From: Damh-18 sp964390945
GTDB taxonomy: Bacteria > Patescibacteriota > Minisyncoccia > Phycocordibacterales > UBA918
Assembly (NCBI GenBank): GCA_964390945.1
Contig: CAYMIV010000001.1
Coordinates: 1 to 64,000, forward strand
Length of the DNA stretch: 64,000 bases
Direction of reading: 5' to 3'
Under the pieces are notes generated by a model. The model made no database searches. It saw only the letters and a program-made list of their open reading frames with translations, and was not told the origin of the DNA. Positions 32,502 to 41,455 of the stretch are shown here, piece by piece (position 1 is the stretch's first letter; each line of letters starts with the position of its first letter). The position numbers were made by a program, and so were the translations under genes.

Positions 32502-33350
32502 TCACTCCTTGAAGGGGTCTAATTCACCGTAGACGCCGAGGAGCAGGTCTATGTCCTTATTGCTATTCGATAATAATTCAATGTTTTTTTTAACGAGAGA
32601 CTTTAGGATTAGACTTCCATTTTTATCTTTTACGTGTTCATCATACAAACCACGAAAGGCTTCAAAATCTTTAATGAAGCAGTGACCGCCTGCGCCGCGA
32701 CCACCACTATGGGTCGGCTCGGTGTGACTTGCGCCTATTCGCGGATCTTGGATCATTGCCTCTCGTATGTGATTCCAATTCCCTCCCGTACTATCAACAA
32801 GGTCACGAAAAAGATTCATAAATATGACTTTGGTGAAAAGAAAACAGTTTCCCGCATATTTTACAAACTCAGCATCGCGCACAGCCATCACCGCCTCATA
32901 TGGTGCTCTGGGAAGCACTTCGAGCACGAAGCGTGCTTTGTCTCGATAAATTTCAGAGTCTACCGGAACTCCTACGATGTTGCGATTTGGGTGTGCGGCA
33001 TCGTACGCTGCGGTTTTCTCTACAAGAAATTCAGGACTGTGTAAAATAAAAATATTTGGAAATTCCTTCTGAAGGTTTTCGGTAGTGCCAGGCACTACTG
33101 TTGACTTAATCACTCCAATCGTACCATCGCTCAACAACGGAAGAACCTTTTTAACAATGCTAATATCAAAACCGTTTTTTGTGGTCGGTGTCGGTACTGC
33201 TATAAATACAATCTCACATGACTGCAATGCGTCTTTATTTCTCTCGTACGGTGCTTCGAGTGCGTACCGAACAACGGCATAACCTCGATTTTCAAAATCA
33301 TCCGCATAGTGTTTCCCAATCCATCCTTGTCCAATAAATCCAATTTTCAC
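32502..33350 (-). CDS. Short UDP-glucose/GDP-mannose 6-dehydrogenase-like protein
   Basis: A 282-residue protein with the NAD-binding Rossmann domain (MKIGFIGQGWIGKHYADDF), the segment CEIVFIAVPTPT, the proton-relay region IKSTVVPGT and the central helical domain. The catalytic Cys is in GGRGAGGHCFIKDFEAF (about 222). Typical family enzymes have about 430 residues and a C-terminal UDP-binding domain, which is absent. The start is GTG, with TTATAT 5 nt upstream. Substrate and activity are uncertain. An intact role in surface polysaccharide synthesis would need a different way to bind the nucleotide sugar. Confidence 0.82.
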   Translation of the reverse strand: MKIGFIGQGWIGKHYADDFENRGYAVVRYALEAPYERNKDALQSCEIVFIAVPTPTTKNGFDISIVKKVLPLLSDGTIGVIKSTVVPGTTENLQKEFPNIFILHSPEFLVEKTAAYDAAHPNRNIVGVPVDSEIYRDKARFVLEVLPRAPYEAVMAVRDAEFVKYAGNCFLFTKVIFMNLFRDLVDSTGGNWNHIREAMIQDPRIGASHTEPTHSGGRGAGGHCFIKDFEAFRGLYDEHVKDKNGSLILKSLVKKNIELLSNSNKDIDLLLGVYGELDPFKE

Positions 33351-33371
33351 GAATGATATAACAAATGCTTG

Positions 33372-34607
33372 CTATTGAAAGTAACGCGCGCTTCTTTTTT
33401 TTCGATGATACGCGAGAGCGAATCGATGCGCTTCTGAATTCGCGAGAAGAATTGAGGGTTTGTGACGTTCTATGAGTACCTTTGGACCGATAATTCGTTG
33501 CGGTTTGTGCTTGTCATTTTTCACAACACCAACAACAGGGATATGCGCGTTGAACTTTTTTATCGTTCGGAGAGCAACGTTTTTTTGCGCTGTGCTTCCG
33601 TCAACCACTAAAATTTGAGGCAAGCTCCACTCTTTATGCGTAAATCTGCGTTCAAGAATTTCCTTAAGCGCCGCTGGGTCGTTTGATGTTTTCAAACTTT
33701 TGATATTGAACATCCGATATTCGCTTGCTTTTGGTTCGCCCTTATCGACAACGACCATGACACCAACCATGTCGCCGCCGCTTGTGTGTGCAACGTCATA
33801 TGCTTCAATTCTTAATGAATGTTCGTCACGATAGACGCGCATTTCGTCTTTCATAAGAGCAACATCCTGAATATGAAGAAGAGCGTGTATTTTTTGCTTC
33901 GTCGTGTGTGCTAATTCAAATTTTTCCTTTTTCGCATACTGCATCATAAGATTATTCAATTCCTCAATGATTTTTTTCTTTTTTCCTTCAAAAAAATATT
34001 TGATGTGGCGTATGGTGCGCGCATATTCTTGTTTTGATTGAAGTTCGGGATAAAGCCCTATTTGACGATTAAAATTAATTTTTCCTTGCTCAAGTGCTGA
34101 CGTGCTTTTGTGCATCGGCTTTTTTAAATCATAAAATTTAAATAGTTTTCGCAAAATTGCGAGCGCATCTCGAAATAAAGCGCCGTTCGGAAACGGACCA
34201 AAGACTGCATCTACTCCCTCACGACTACACACCTGAGGGAGGTCTTTCGCCCGAATAACCAACACTCGAGGAAAATTTTCACGGGTTATGACGACGTGAT
34301 TGAAACTTTTATCGTCTTTTGCGATTGTGTTATAACGAGGTTTGTGAGTACGAATGAGGTTTACTTCGAGCAAGAGGGCCTCGAGCACTGAATCGGTGAC
34401 TATCCACTCGACAATTCGAGCTTCTTTCACCATTTTCTCAATAAGTGTGCTCCGTTTTTCTGCAATATCGCTCTCAAAGTAACTTTTAACTCTCTGCTTA
34501 AGCGACGTTGCTTTTCCTATATAGAGAATTTCGCGTCGCTCGCCGAGGAAGAAATATACACCGGGACTATCCGGTATTCGTTTTTTTGCTCTATCAGTGA
34601 GATCCAT
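33372..34607 (-). CDS. uvrC: Excinuclease ABC subunit C, short form
   Basis: Dual-incision nuclease subunit of nucleotide excision repair. The N-terminal GIY-YIG domain (DSPGVYFFLGERREILYIGKA) makes the 3' cut. A UVR/UvrB-binding motif (IIEELNNLMMQYAKKEKFELA) is followed by the RNase H-like 5'-incision domain (RIEAYDVAHTSGGDMVGVMV...ILVVDGSTAQ). At 411 residues it lacks the C-terminal helix-hairpin-helix pair of the ~600-residue enzymes. The Cys-rich segment after the GIY-YIG domain, which holds an Fe-S cluster in E. coli UvrC, has no cysteines here. It follows uvrA by 6 bp. Confidence 0.93.
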   Translation of the reverse strand: MDLTDRAKKRIPDSPGVYFFLGERREILYIGKATSLKQRVKSYFESDIAEKRSTLIEKMVKEARIVEWIVTDSVLEALLLEVNLIRTHKPRYNTIAKDDKSFNHVVITRENFPRVLVIRAKDLPQVCSREGVDAVFGPFPNGALFRDALAILRKLFKFYDLKKPMHKSTSALEQGKINFNRQIGLYPELQSKQEYARTIRHIKYFFEGKKKKIIEELNNLMMQYAKKEKFELAHTTKQKIHALLHIQDVALMKDEMRVYRDEHSLRIEAYDVAHTSGGDMVGVMVVVDKGEPKASEYRMFNIKSLKTSNDPAALKEILERRFTHKEWSLPQILVVDGSTAQKNVALRTIKKFNAHIPVVGVVKNDKHKPQRIIGPKVLIERHKPSILLANSEAHRFALAYHRKKRSARYFQ

Positions 34608-34613
34608 GTTGCG

Positions 34614-37244
34614 TTAGAGGACCCTTTTAAGGTAATGACCGGTGTATGACTTTGGATTTTTAGCCACCTCTTCAGGGGTGCCCTTCGCAACAATCGTTCC
34701 GCCTTTATCGCCTCCTTCGGGACCGATATCTATGAGGTAATCAGCACATTTAATAAGATCGAGGTTGTGTTCAATGACCATCACAGTGTTGCCACGACGT
34801 ACTAATTCTTGGAGAATTTCAATGAGTTTTTTTACATCCTCATAGTGCAAACCGATGGTCGGCTCATCAAGAAGATAGAGTGTTTTTTGGGTATGCGGTC
34901 GATAGAGTTCCGATGCTATTTTTACACGCTGTGCTTCCCCCCCGGAAAGAGTGGTTGCACTTTGCCCAAGTTCGAGATAGCCGAGTCCGACGTCGAGAAG
35001 TGTCTGGAGGCGTTCATGAATTGCCGGAACATCAATAAAAAATTGGTCTGCCTCTTCAATCGTCATGTGCAAAACTTCATGGATATTCTTTTTTTTATAT
35101 CTCACTTCAAGGGTTTCTTTCGTAAATCTTTTCCCATCACACACGTCACAGAGTACGAATACGGTCGGTAGAAAGTGCATTTCAACCGCAATAAGTCCGT
35201 TTCCCTGACATGCCTCGCAGCGGCCGCCTCGCACGTTGAATGAAAATCTGCTTGCTTTCCAGCCGCGCGCCCGTGCTTCACTGGTGGAGGCAAAAAGGTC
35301 TCGGATATGAGTAAATGCACCAGTGTATGTTGCGGGATTTGAACGTGGTGTTCGTCCTATGGGTGACTGGTCTATAAGGATTGATCTTCCTAAATATTCC
35401 GTACCGGTAAAAGAAGCCGCATTGTACGTGTGTGGAGTCCGAAATTTTTTATCAAGTCGAGACCGAAGATTTTTGTGTAAAATTTCATACATGAACGTGG
35501 ATTTTCCGCTTCCTGAAACTCCCGTGACAGCAATGAGTCGACCAAGCGGCACATCCACGTTCATGTTTTTAATATTAAACGCTTTTCCTCCTCGAATTTT
35601 TAGACTTCCCCGTTCTGTTTCTTTTCGTCTTTCGGGAACAACGATTTTCTTATCTCCCCGGAGATATTCTAGCGTAAGCGAATTGCTCGTGTTTTTTTTG
35701 GCTGAAAGGAGCGGTTCAAGGTAATCGGCAACAACAACATGACCACCGTGAATTCCGGCACCGGGTCCTATGTCGACCAAATAATCGGCAGCGAGAATGG
35801 TGTCTTCATCGTGTTCGACAACTATGATGGTATTTCCGAGGTCGCGAAGTTCTGTGAGCGTTTTTACCAATCGCTCATTGTCGCGCTGATGAAGACCGAT
35901 TGTCGGCTCATCGAGTACATACATCGCACCAACGAGACCTGAACCAAGCTGTGAAGCGAGTCGAATACGCTGTGCCTCTCCCCCGGAAAGCGTATTTGCT
36001 CGCCGATCAAGCGTGAGATATTCAATACCGACATTTATCATAAACTCCAAACGTTCTATGATTTCGCGGAGTGCGGGCCACGCAATATCCTGTTGTTTTT
36101 TTGATAATTTCAGTCCAGCAATAAAATTCGAAGCTTCCTTAATTGTCATTGCGGTGAAATCAACAATGTTTATACCAAGATTGTTTTTACCATCTCCTCC
36201 GAGATAGACACGAAGTGCTTCTTTTCGAAGACGCGCTCCATTGCATGAAGTGCACACATCTGAATTGAATAATCCAACCGTACCAAGGCCATTGCACTCT
36301 TCACATGCTCCATATGGTGAGTTGAAAGAAAACAAACGCGGTTCAACTTCCGGAAATGATGAGCCATCAACCGGACAGATGAATTTTGCAGAAAGTGTGC
36401 GTTCTGCCTCATCAGGAGTTCGAACCTTGACCATGCCGTTACTCTCCCTGAGCGCAAGCTCCACCGCTTCAGAGAGGCGCTCTTTTGAACCCTTCGGGTC
36501 GTTTGAGAACTCGCTTACATATATTTCATCAATGAGAACATCAATGTCGTGGCGCTTTGTTTTGGTAAGGATAATTTTTTCTCGAAGTTGTTTTATTTCA
36601 CCGTCAATTTTGACTGTTTCATATCCCTTTCCGAGCAAATCATAAAGCAATTGGTAGTATTCTCCCTTGCGACCGACAATAAGCGGAGCAAAAATTGAAA
36701 CTCGTTGACCGCTTATTTCAACGCCCATAACTGTTGCTGCGGTTTTTTTTGCTCGCTCAATTTCGCGTTCTTGAATCGATTTTAAAATAATGCCGAGTAT
36801 TTCGTCCTGTGAAAATTTTTGAATCGGCACATCGGTATCGAGGCAATAGGGTTGCCCGATTCGCGCATAGAGAATTCGCAAATAATCGTAAATTTCAGTA
36901 ATTGTCGCAACAGTCGAGCGCGGGTTCCGAGATGCTGATTTTTGATCAATTGATATGGCGGGAGAAAGACCTGTTATTTCATCGACGTCTGGTTTCTGCA
37001 TTTGTTTCAAAAATTGACGAGCGTAAGCAGAAAGTGATTCAACGTAGCGCCGCTGACCTTCGGCAAAAATCGTGTCGAATGCGAGCGATGATTTTCCGCT
37101 TCCTGAAAGACCTGTAAAGACGGTCATTTTATTTCGCGGTATCGAGAGGTCGATATTTTTAAGATTGTGTGTTCGAGCTCCACGAATGACAATCATATCT
37201 TCCCCTGTTTGATTCCAGGCGGTTTTTGTGAGTTTTTTTGACAT
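34614..37244 (-). CDS. uvrA: Excinuclease ABC subunit A
   Basis: Damage-recognition ATPase of nucleotide excision repair with two ABC modules. Walker A motifs are GLSGSGKSS (45-53) and GVSGSGKST (about 578); signature motifs are NTLSGGEAQRI and TTLSGGEAQRV. The second zinc finger is intact (CEACQGNG...CDVCDGKR). In the first, the leading CxxC is CPVD, so one ligand is replaced by Asp, while ACEECNG and CTSCNGAR are kept. At 876 residues it is slightly short. The start may be MSKK (37244) or the inner MIVIRGARTHNL (37193). Confidence 0.97.
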   Translation of the reverse strand: MSKKLTKTAWNQTGEDMIVIRGARTHNLKNIDLSIPRNKMTVFTGLSGSGKSSLAFDTIFAEGQRRYVESLSAYARQFLKQMQKPDVDEITGLSPAISIDQKSASRNPRSTVATITEIYDYLRILYARIGQPYCLDTDVPIQKFSQDEILGIILKSIQEREIERAKKTAATVMGVEISGQRVSIFAPLIVGRKGEYYQLLYDLLGKGYETVKIDGEIKQLREKIILTKTKRHDIDVLIDEIYVSEFSNDPKGSKERLSEAVELALRESNGMVKVRTPDEAERTLSAKFICPVDGSSFPEVEPRLFSFNSPYGACEECNGLGTVGLFNSDVCTSCNGARLRKEALRVYLGGDGKNNLGINIVDFTAMTIKEASNFIAGLKLSKKQQDIAWPALREIIERLEFMINVGIEYLTLDRRANTLSGGEAQRIRLASQLGSGLVGAMYVLDEPTIGLHQRDNERLVKTLTELRDLGNTIIVVEHDEDTILAADYLVDIGPGAGIHGGHVVVADYLEPLLSAKKNTSNSLTLEYLRGDKKIVVPERRKETERGSLKIRGGKAFNIKNMNVDVPLGRLIAVTGVSGSGKSTFMYEILHKNLRSRLDKKFRTPHTYNAASFTGTEYLGRSILIDQSPIGRTPRSNPATYTGAFTHIRDLFASTSEARARGWKASRFSFNVRGGRCEACQGNGLIAVEMHFLPTVFVLCDVCDGKRFTKETLEVRYKKKNIHEVLHMTIEEADQFFIDVPAIHERLQTLLDVGLGYLELGQSATTLSGGEAQRVKIASELYRPHTQKTLYLLDEPTIGLHYEDVKKLIEILQELVRRGNTVMVIEHNLDLIKCADYLIDIGPEGGDKGGTIVAKGTPEEVAKNPKSYTGHYLKRVL

Positions 37245-37302
37245 GCAAACACCTCTCCGTGGTGGGAAAGGTTTTACTACTCTACCACAAAATGGCGCGC
37301 CG

Positions 37303-38649
37303 TTAAGCCACGCCGGTTTTGGGTATCGTTATTACAATATGAGTTCCAACTCCCTTTATCGACTCTACACCAATTGAACCGCCCATGAGCTCTATGACCT
37401 GCTTTGTAATCCACATCCCCAGACCTGTTCCCGTGACATTTTTCATTTCATCGCTCGCAACTCTAAAAAAAGGTGCAAATAAGTTTTTCTGGTTTTCTGC
37501 GGAAATTCCCATACCGGTATCTTTGACTCGAATTTCCACTCTGTCATTTTTATCGTCAAGCGAAACTGTGATGACTCCTCGTTCTGTGTATTTTATAGCA
37601 TTCGACACAAGGTTCATCACCGCCTGGTACAAGCGCTTTTGGTCGGTCGACACAATGACGTCACGATGAACACCTTCATAGGTAAGAATAATATTTTTTG
37701 CTTTTGCTATGATTTGTAGTTCATCAGTAACAGCAACGATGATTTTAGATATGTCGACTGGAGTTTTTGTTATTGAAAGTTTTCCGGATTGTATACGTGC
37801 AACATCAAGGAGGTCGTTAACAATGAGTACTAACCGTTCAGCCGAATCTTCTATTCGCTTCGCCTGAATGCTGGTTTCTACCGCAACCCCCTTGCTTTCA
37901 CGTATCATGCTCGCGTACCCTCGCATCGCTGTAAGCGGAGTTCGTAATTCGTGGGCTATCATATTAGTAAACAAATCTTTGAGCTCATTTGCTCGCTTCG
38001 TCTCTTGATATAAGTATGCGTAGTCAATGAGACGAACATGGCGGACTACGAGAAAGAGAACAATTATGAGGAGACCGACAAGCCAGTAGTATGCCGTCAT
38101 AATACGGTTAGCAAAAAGACTGTCGATGTGTTCGAGTGATGTTTGAGTAAACACATAGTAGTTAACTCCGTCGTCATTGCGGACAAGTCTGAAACTTTGC
38201 CAATAGCGTATTCCCTGTTCAGCATATGGCGCTATGATACTTTCATTTGGATTGAGGTGAGCAATGCGATACGCATCGGAATCGGCAATCGTCCCCACCG
38301 ATTCCGCATCAAGCGCAGCAACAATGCGTATGTGGTCGTTTTCTTCGATGGCAACACGAAACTTAACAACGTCGGGATTCAGTTCTGCGAGTCGCAAAAT
38401 TTCACTTTGTATAATATTGCTGTCAAACTTTCCCGCTCGCATGAATGCGATAAAAAGATCGTGCATCATCCCGACGCGGTCTTTTTCAAGACGCTCTTGA
38501 TTCTCGCGCGCTGCAGTGAGAAATTGCTGGCCGCTTATGAGAAAGGATGCTGGAACAACAACCATGAGAAGAATGGTCATCATGAGCTGTGGGTGTTTTC
38601 CCACGTACCCGGTTCCCTTACCGATAAAGCGAAGAAAACGTGAAATCAT
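37303..38649 (-). CDS. Membrane sensor histidine kinase
   Basis: A 448-residue two-component kinase. Two membrane spans (about 22-42 and 186-204) bracket an extracytoplasmic sensor domain of about 145 residues. The H box is NMIAHELRTPLTAMRGYAS (phospho-His near 231). The catalytic domain has NAIKYTERG, DTGMGISAENQ, FAPFFR and GTGLGMWITK. No response regulator is nearby, so its target is unknown. Its ATG overlaps the TGA of the 918-residue surface protein gene (38646-38649), which couples kinase production to that protein. Confidence 0.94.
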   Translation of the reverse strand: MISRFLRFIGKGTGYVGKHPQLMMTILLMVVVPASFLISGQQFLTAARENQERLEKDRVGMMHDLFIAFMRAGKFDSNIIQSEILRLAELNPDVVKFRVAIEENDHIRIVAALDAESVGTIADSDAYRIAHLNPNESIIAPYAEQGIRYWQSFRLVRNDDGVNYYVFTQTSLEHIDSLFANRIMTAYYWLVGLLIIVLFLVVRHVRLIDYAYLYQETKRANELKDLFTNMIAHELRTPLTAMRGYASMIRESKGVAVETSIQAKRIEDSAERLVLIVNDLLDVARIQSGKLSITKTPVDISKIIVAVTDELQIIAKAKNIILTYEGVHRDVIVSTDQKRLYQAVMNLVSNAIKYTERGVITVSLDDKNDRVEIRVKDTGMGISAENQKNLFAPFFRVASDEMKNVTGTGLGMWITKQVIELMGGSIGVESIKGVGTHIVITIPKTGVA

Positions 38650-41402
38650 GCGGCTTGAATAGTTGCGCGCTCTCTCCTGCTCACGTGAATACCGAGGAGA
38701 ATGAGGGAAAGACCGATAGAAACAACGCCAACCGATGCGAGTGCAAGAAGAAGACGCATATCGAACAAAGTTGGAGTTACATCAATTGTTGTGCCACCCA
38801 GCGCTTCTTTTGCATCAACGGGTGTGAATGCTTCGGCGGTCTTTACAAACGTGAATGGATTGCTTTTTGCAACTATGCGTCCGGCGTTGTCGGTCATTCC
38901 CGCATAGACCTCATGTTCTCCATCTTCGAGTTCTTTATCAAAAACATAACTCCAACTGCCTGTCTCGTCTGCGCGGACCGTAATCACAATTGGCGTGCTG
39001 AAGACATAGAGCGTCACATAACTGTATGGCAGCGCACGCCCCATGAGGAGTGCTCCCTTTGATTGGGGGACATCTGTCGCTGTTTCGGCATCTTCATCGC
39101 TCATACCAATGATAGAATCGACGGAAAGAATATCATCTCGTACAACTCCAGTTTCAATGGGAGACTCGTACGTAAGAAGTGATTCCGCACTGCTGTCTGT
39201 CGGATTAAATCCCGAACCGATTTCAGTACCGTCAGTGAATCCGTCTCGGTCGGTATCTGAATTAAATGGGTCTGTAGAGTACAGATTGACTTCATCATAA
39301 TCAGTTACGCCGTCTCGGTCGGTATCCTTCATTACAGTATTTCCGGTACGCTCTTTGATAATTCTTTCATTGCGAATCGTAATATCTTGGAGTTGAGCTG
39401 CAATGTTCCTCAAATGTTCATCGATTAATTTAACCACATCATTGCGTGAATCTGAAAGCGGCAATGAACGAACGATATCAGCACGGATATCTTCAATGCG
39501 CTTTTCAATTTTACGAATTTCGACATCATTATTCAGGCGAAATGCAACCGAAAGTTGGCGTAACTCAACTTCTAACTTTGGTCGAAACGATTCGAGCAAC
39601 TGTTTTATTGCAAATTTTTCTCCCTCTTCAAGATCGATATCATCGAGAATAGAGATCGGGTGTTGTACAACAATCGTATTCGGTGTATCGCTTGCAAAAA
39701 CACTTTCGCTGCTTTCAATGATTGGTGTTGTGATGAGCTCTCCATTAATTGTTTTAAGTTCCTCTATGCGGTTCGATTCTTCTTCTTTGTATGTGGGTTC
39801 TGTGTCGTTGTGTACCATGACAAAATATCTCTTGCTTTCAGATGTTCCGTATGCATGCTTGGCACGCGCAAATACTTCATATTCGCCATTCGGAGTGTTC
39901 TTTGTATCCCATGCATATCTCCATGTCTGCGTTCCACTCATTTTACTTGCAAGACCAATGTACTTCTGCGTTATAGAGTTTTTTGGAATAACATAAATTT
40001 CTACAAAAGTTAAATTTGCAGCTTGCACAAAAATATCATTTTTACCGATTAGCGGATTTTGTTTTGGGATTGAAAGCACAATTTGGGGTTCGAGTTCAAG
40101 ATTAGATACTGTTGTCGTTCCTGGAGCAGTTGTTGAAGCGCCACCATTGCTTTCGGCTGTTGCTGGTTGTTCTGCCGGGTTGTTGCGCACGGTGACAACG
40201 GTGCGTAAACTCTGCTTCGACACCCCCTGAAAGAGCGCTTGTGCCATGAGTGAATAAGTTCCATCAATGATAGTTGTGGTGTCCCATTCGTAGCGCCATT
40301 CACTATCACCATGAAAGATGGGATTTCCGACAAAACCGTACGCCGTTGTTGTTCCCGGCGCTACAAAAAACTTCATACCGGTTGCACCGGGTGCTGAAAC
40401 TTTAATTGATGCGTATGACTTGAGAGGAAGACTTTCGGCGACAGAGAGTGTGACTGTGGGTGATGCGGTTGACGTTGTCGAAGTGTTCGTTGCGTTCGTT
40501 GTTGTGGCAGTTTGAGATGAGGACGAAGTGGAATTTGTGGAACCTGATGTTGCGCTTATATTTTCTATTGCTTGCTGATTCGTATTATTTGAAGTGACTG
40601 GGAAGTTTTCAATGGTGAGATTGTCTGAATAATCTTCTTTATATGTACCGAAGGTGTTTGTAATAACCGCAGTCAAACGATAATCGCCATCATTCAACAA
40701 CTGTGTGTTCCAGTAAAATCGCCAATGCGAGTCAGCAATTTTTTGTGCCGTTCCCAGTACTGTGTATGTGTTGTCCGACTGTGAACGAACTTTGAGCACC
40801 ACATTCGTTGCACTCGTAACATACACATTGATGGGAACGAGTGCTGCAAGCGGCGATACACCCTCAAGAGTAAAGTCGACAGGCGGGGTTTCGTCGACCG
40901 AAGAACCTGCTGACGAGCAATAGACGGAATCATAATTTGGACTCGTTGTGTTTGCGCAATCATAAGTAGGCGCCCCTGTTTGCGCAAGTTGTTGTAAATT
41001 ATTGAAAGAGAGAGTGGCGCCTGACGCTGCATACAAATTAAAGATTGCAAGAAATGCCCCGACCATAACAAAGGCCACACCTGAATAGCGCGCAACCTGC
41101 GATATGAGTGTGCTTGGGTCGACCGGAAAACGAAAGGGTGAGAGCAGAGCAAGTTCGTATTTTTGCCGTATAACAGGTGATATAAGACTGGGGGTAGATT
41201 TTTTTTGATTTTTGCGTACCAGATATTTTGCCACTTTAACTTTCTTTGTTGGCGTCGTTCTATTCGCAATTTTTACACGCTTAACACGATCGGCGTTCGC
41301 TAACGACCGTACTTCTGTCTTTTTTTTACGTTTCAATTTTCCCGGACCTTTCGCTGCCACCAAAAAAGTTTGCGGCACAGAATCCGGCTTTTTTATCGAC
41401 AT
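38646..41402 (-). CDS. Large surface protein with Ig-like repeats and calcium-binding type-3 repeats
   Basis: A 918-residue protein with a very basic N-terminal ~90 residues, a membrane span (about 100-124) and a mostly extracytoplasmic body. Three Ig-like repeats share the motifs HWRFYWNTQLLNDGDYRL, EWRYEWDTTTIIDGTYSL and TWRYAWDTKNTPNGEYEV, joined by Ser/Thr-rich linkers. A helical region is followed by calcium-binding repeats DTDRDGVTDYDE and DTDRDGFTDGTE (about 690-738), a further Ig-like domain and a C-terminal membrane span (about 880-905). TATAAT ends exactly 6 nt before the ATG. It is translationally coupled to the histidine kinase and may be its sensory partner. Confidence 0.85.
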   Translation of the reverse strand: MSIKKPDSVPQTFLVAAKGPGKLKRKKKTEVRSLANADRVKRVKIANRTTPTKKVKVAKYLVRKNQKKSTPSLISPVIRQKYELALLSPFRFPVDPSTLISQVARYSGVAFVMVGAFLAIFNLYAASGATLSFNNLQQLAQTGAPTYDCANTTSPNYDSVYCSSAGSSVDETPPVDFTLEGVSPLAALVPINVYVTSATNVVLKVRSQSDNTYTVLGTAQKIADSHWRFYWNTQLLNDGDYRLTAVITNTFGTYKEDYSDNLTIENFPVTSNNTNQQAIENISATSGSTNSTSSSSQTATTTNATNTSTTSTASPTVTLSVAESLPLKSYASIKVSAPGATGMKFFVAPGTTTAYGFVGNPIFHGDSEWRYEWDTTTIIDGTYSLMAQALFQGVSKQSLRTVVTVRNNPAEQPATAESNGGASTTAPGTTTVSNLELEPQIVLSIPKQNPLIGKNDIFVQAANLTFVEIYVIPKNSITQKYIGLASKMSGTQTWRYAWDTKNTPNGEYEVFARAKHAYGTSESKRYFVMVHNDTEPTYKEEESNRIEELKTINGELITTPIIESSESVFASDTPNTIVVQHPISILDDIDLEEGEKFAIKQLLESFRPKLEVELRQLSVAFRLNNDVEIRKIEKRIEDIRADIVRSLPLSDSRNDVVKLIDEHLRNIAAQLQDITIRNERIIKERTGNTVMKDTDRDGVTDYDEVNLYSTDPFNSDTDRDGFTDGTEIGSGFNPTDSSAESLLTYESPIETGVVRDDILSVDSIIGMSDEDAETATDVPQSKGALLMGRALPYSYVTLYVFSTPIVITVRADETGSWSYVFDKELEDGEHEVYAGMTDNAGRIVAKSNPFTFVKTAEAFTPVDAKEALGGTTIDVTPTLFDMRLLLALASVGVVSIGLSLILLGIHVSRRERATIQAA

Positions 41403-41408
41403 GTATAA

Positions 41409-41414
41409 ATTATA
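41409..41414 (-). promoter_or_regulatory. Consensus -10 box for the surface protein/histidine kinase operon
   Basis: TATAAT on the minus strand, 6 nt before the ATG at 41402, which makes a leaderless mRNA very likely. No matching -35. Confidence 0.6.
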
Positions 41415-41455
41415 CGTCTCATCGCTTCTCTTCGATTACACGTGTATGTCGATAA

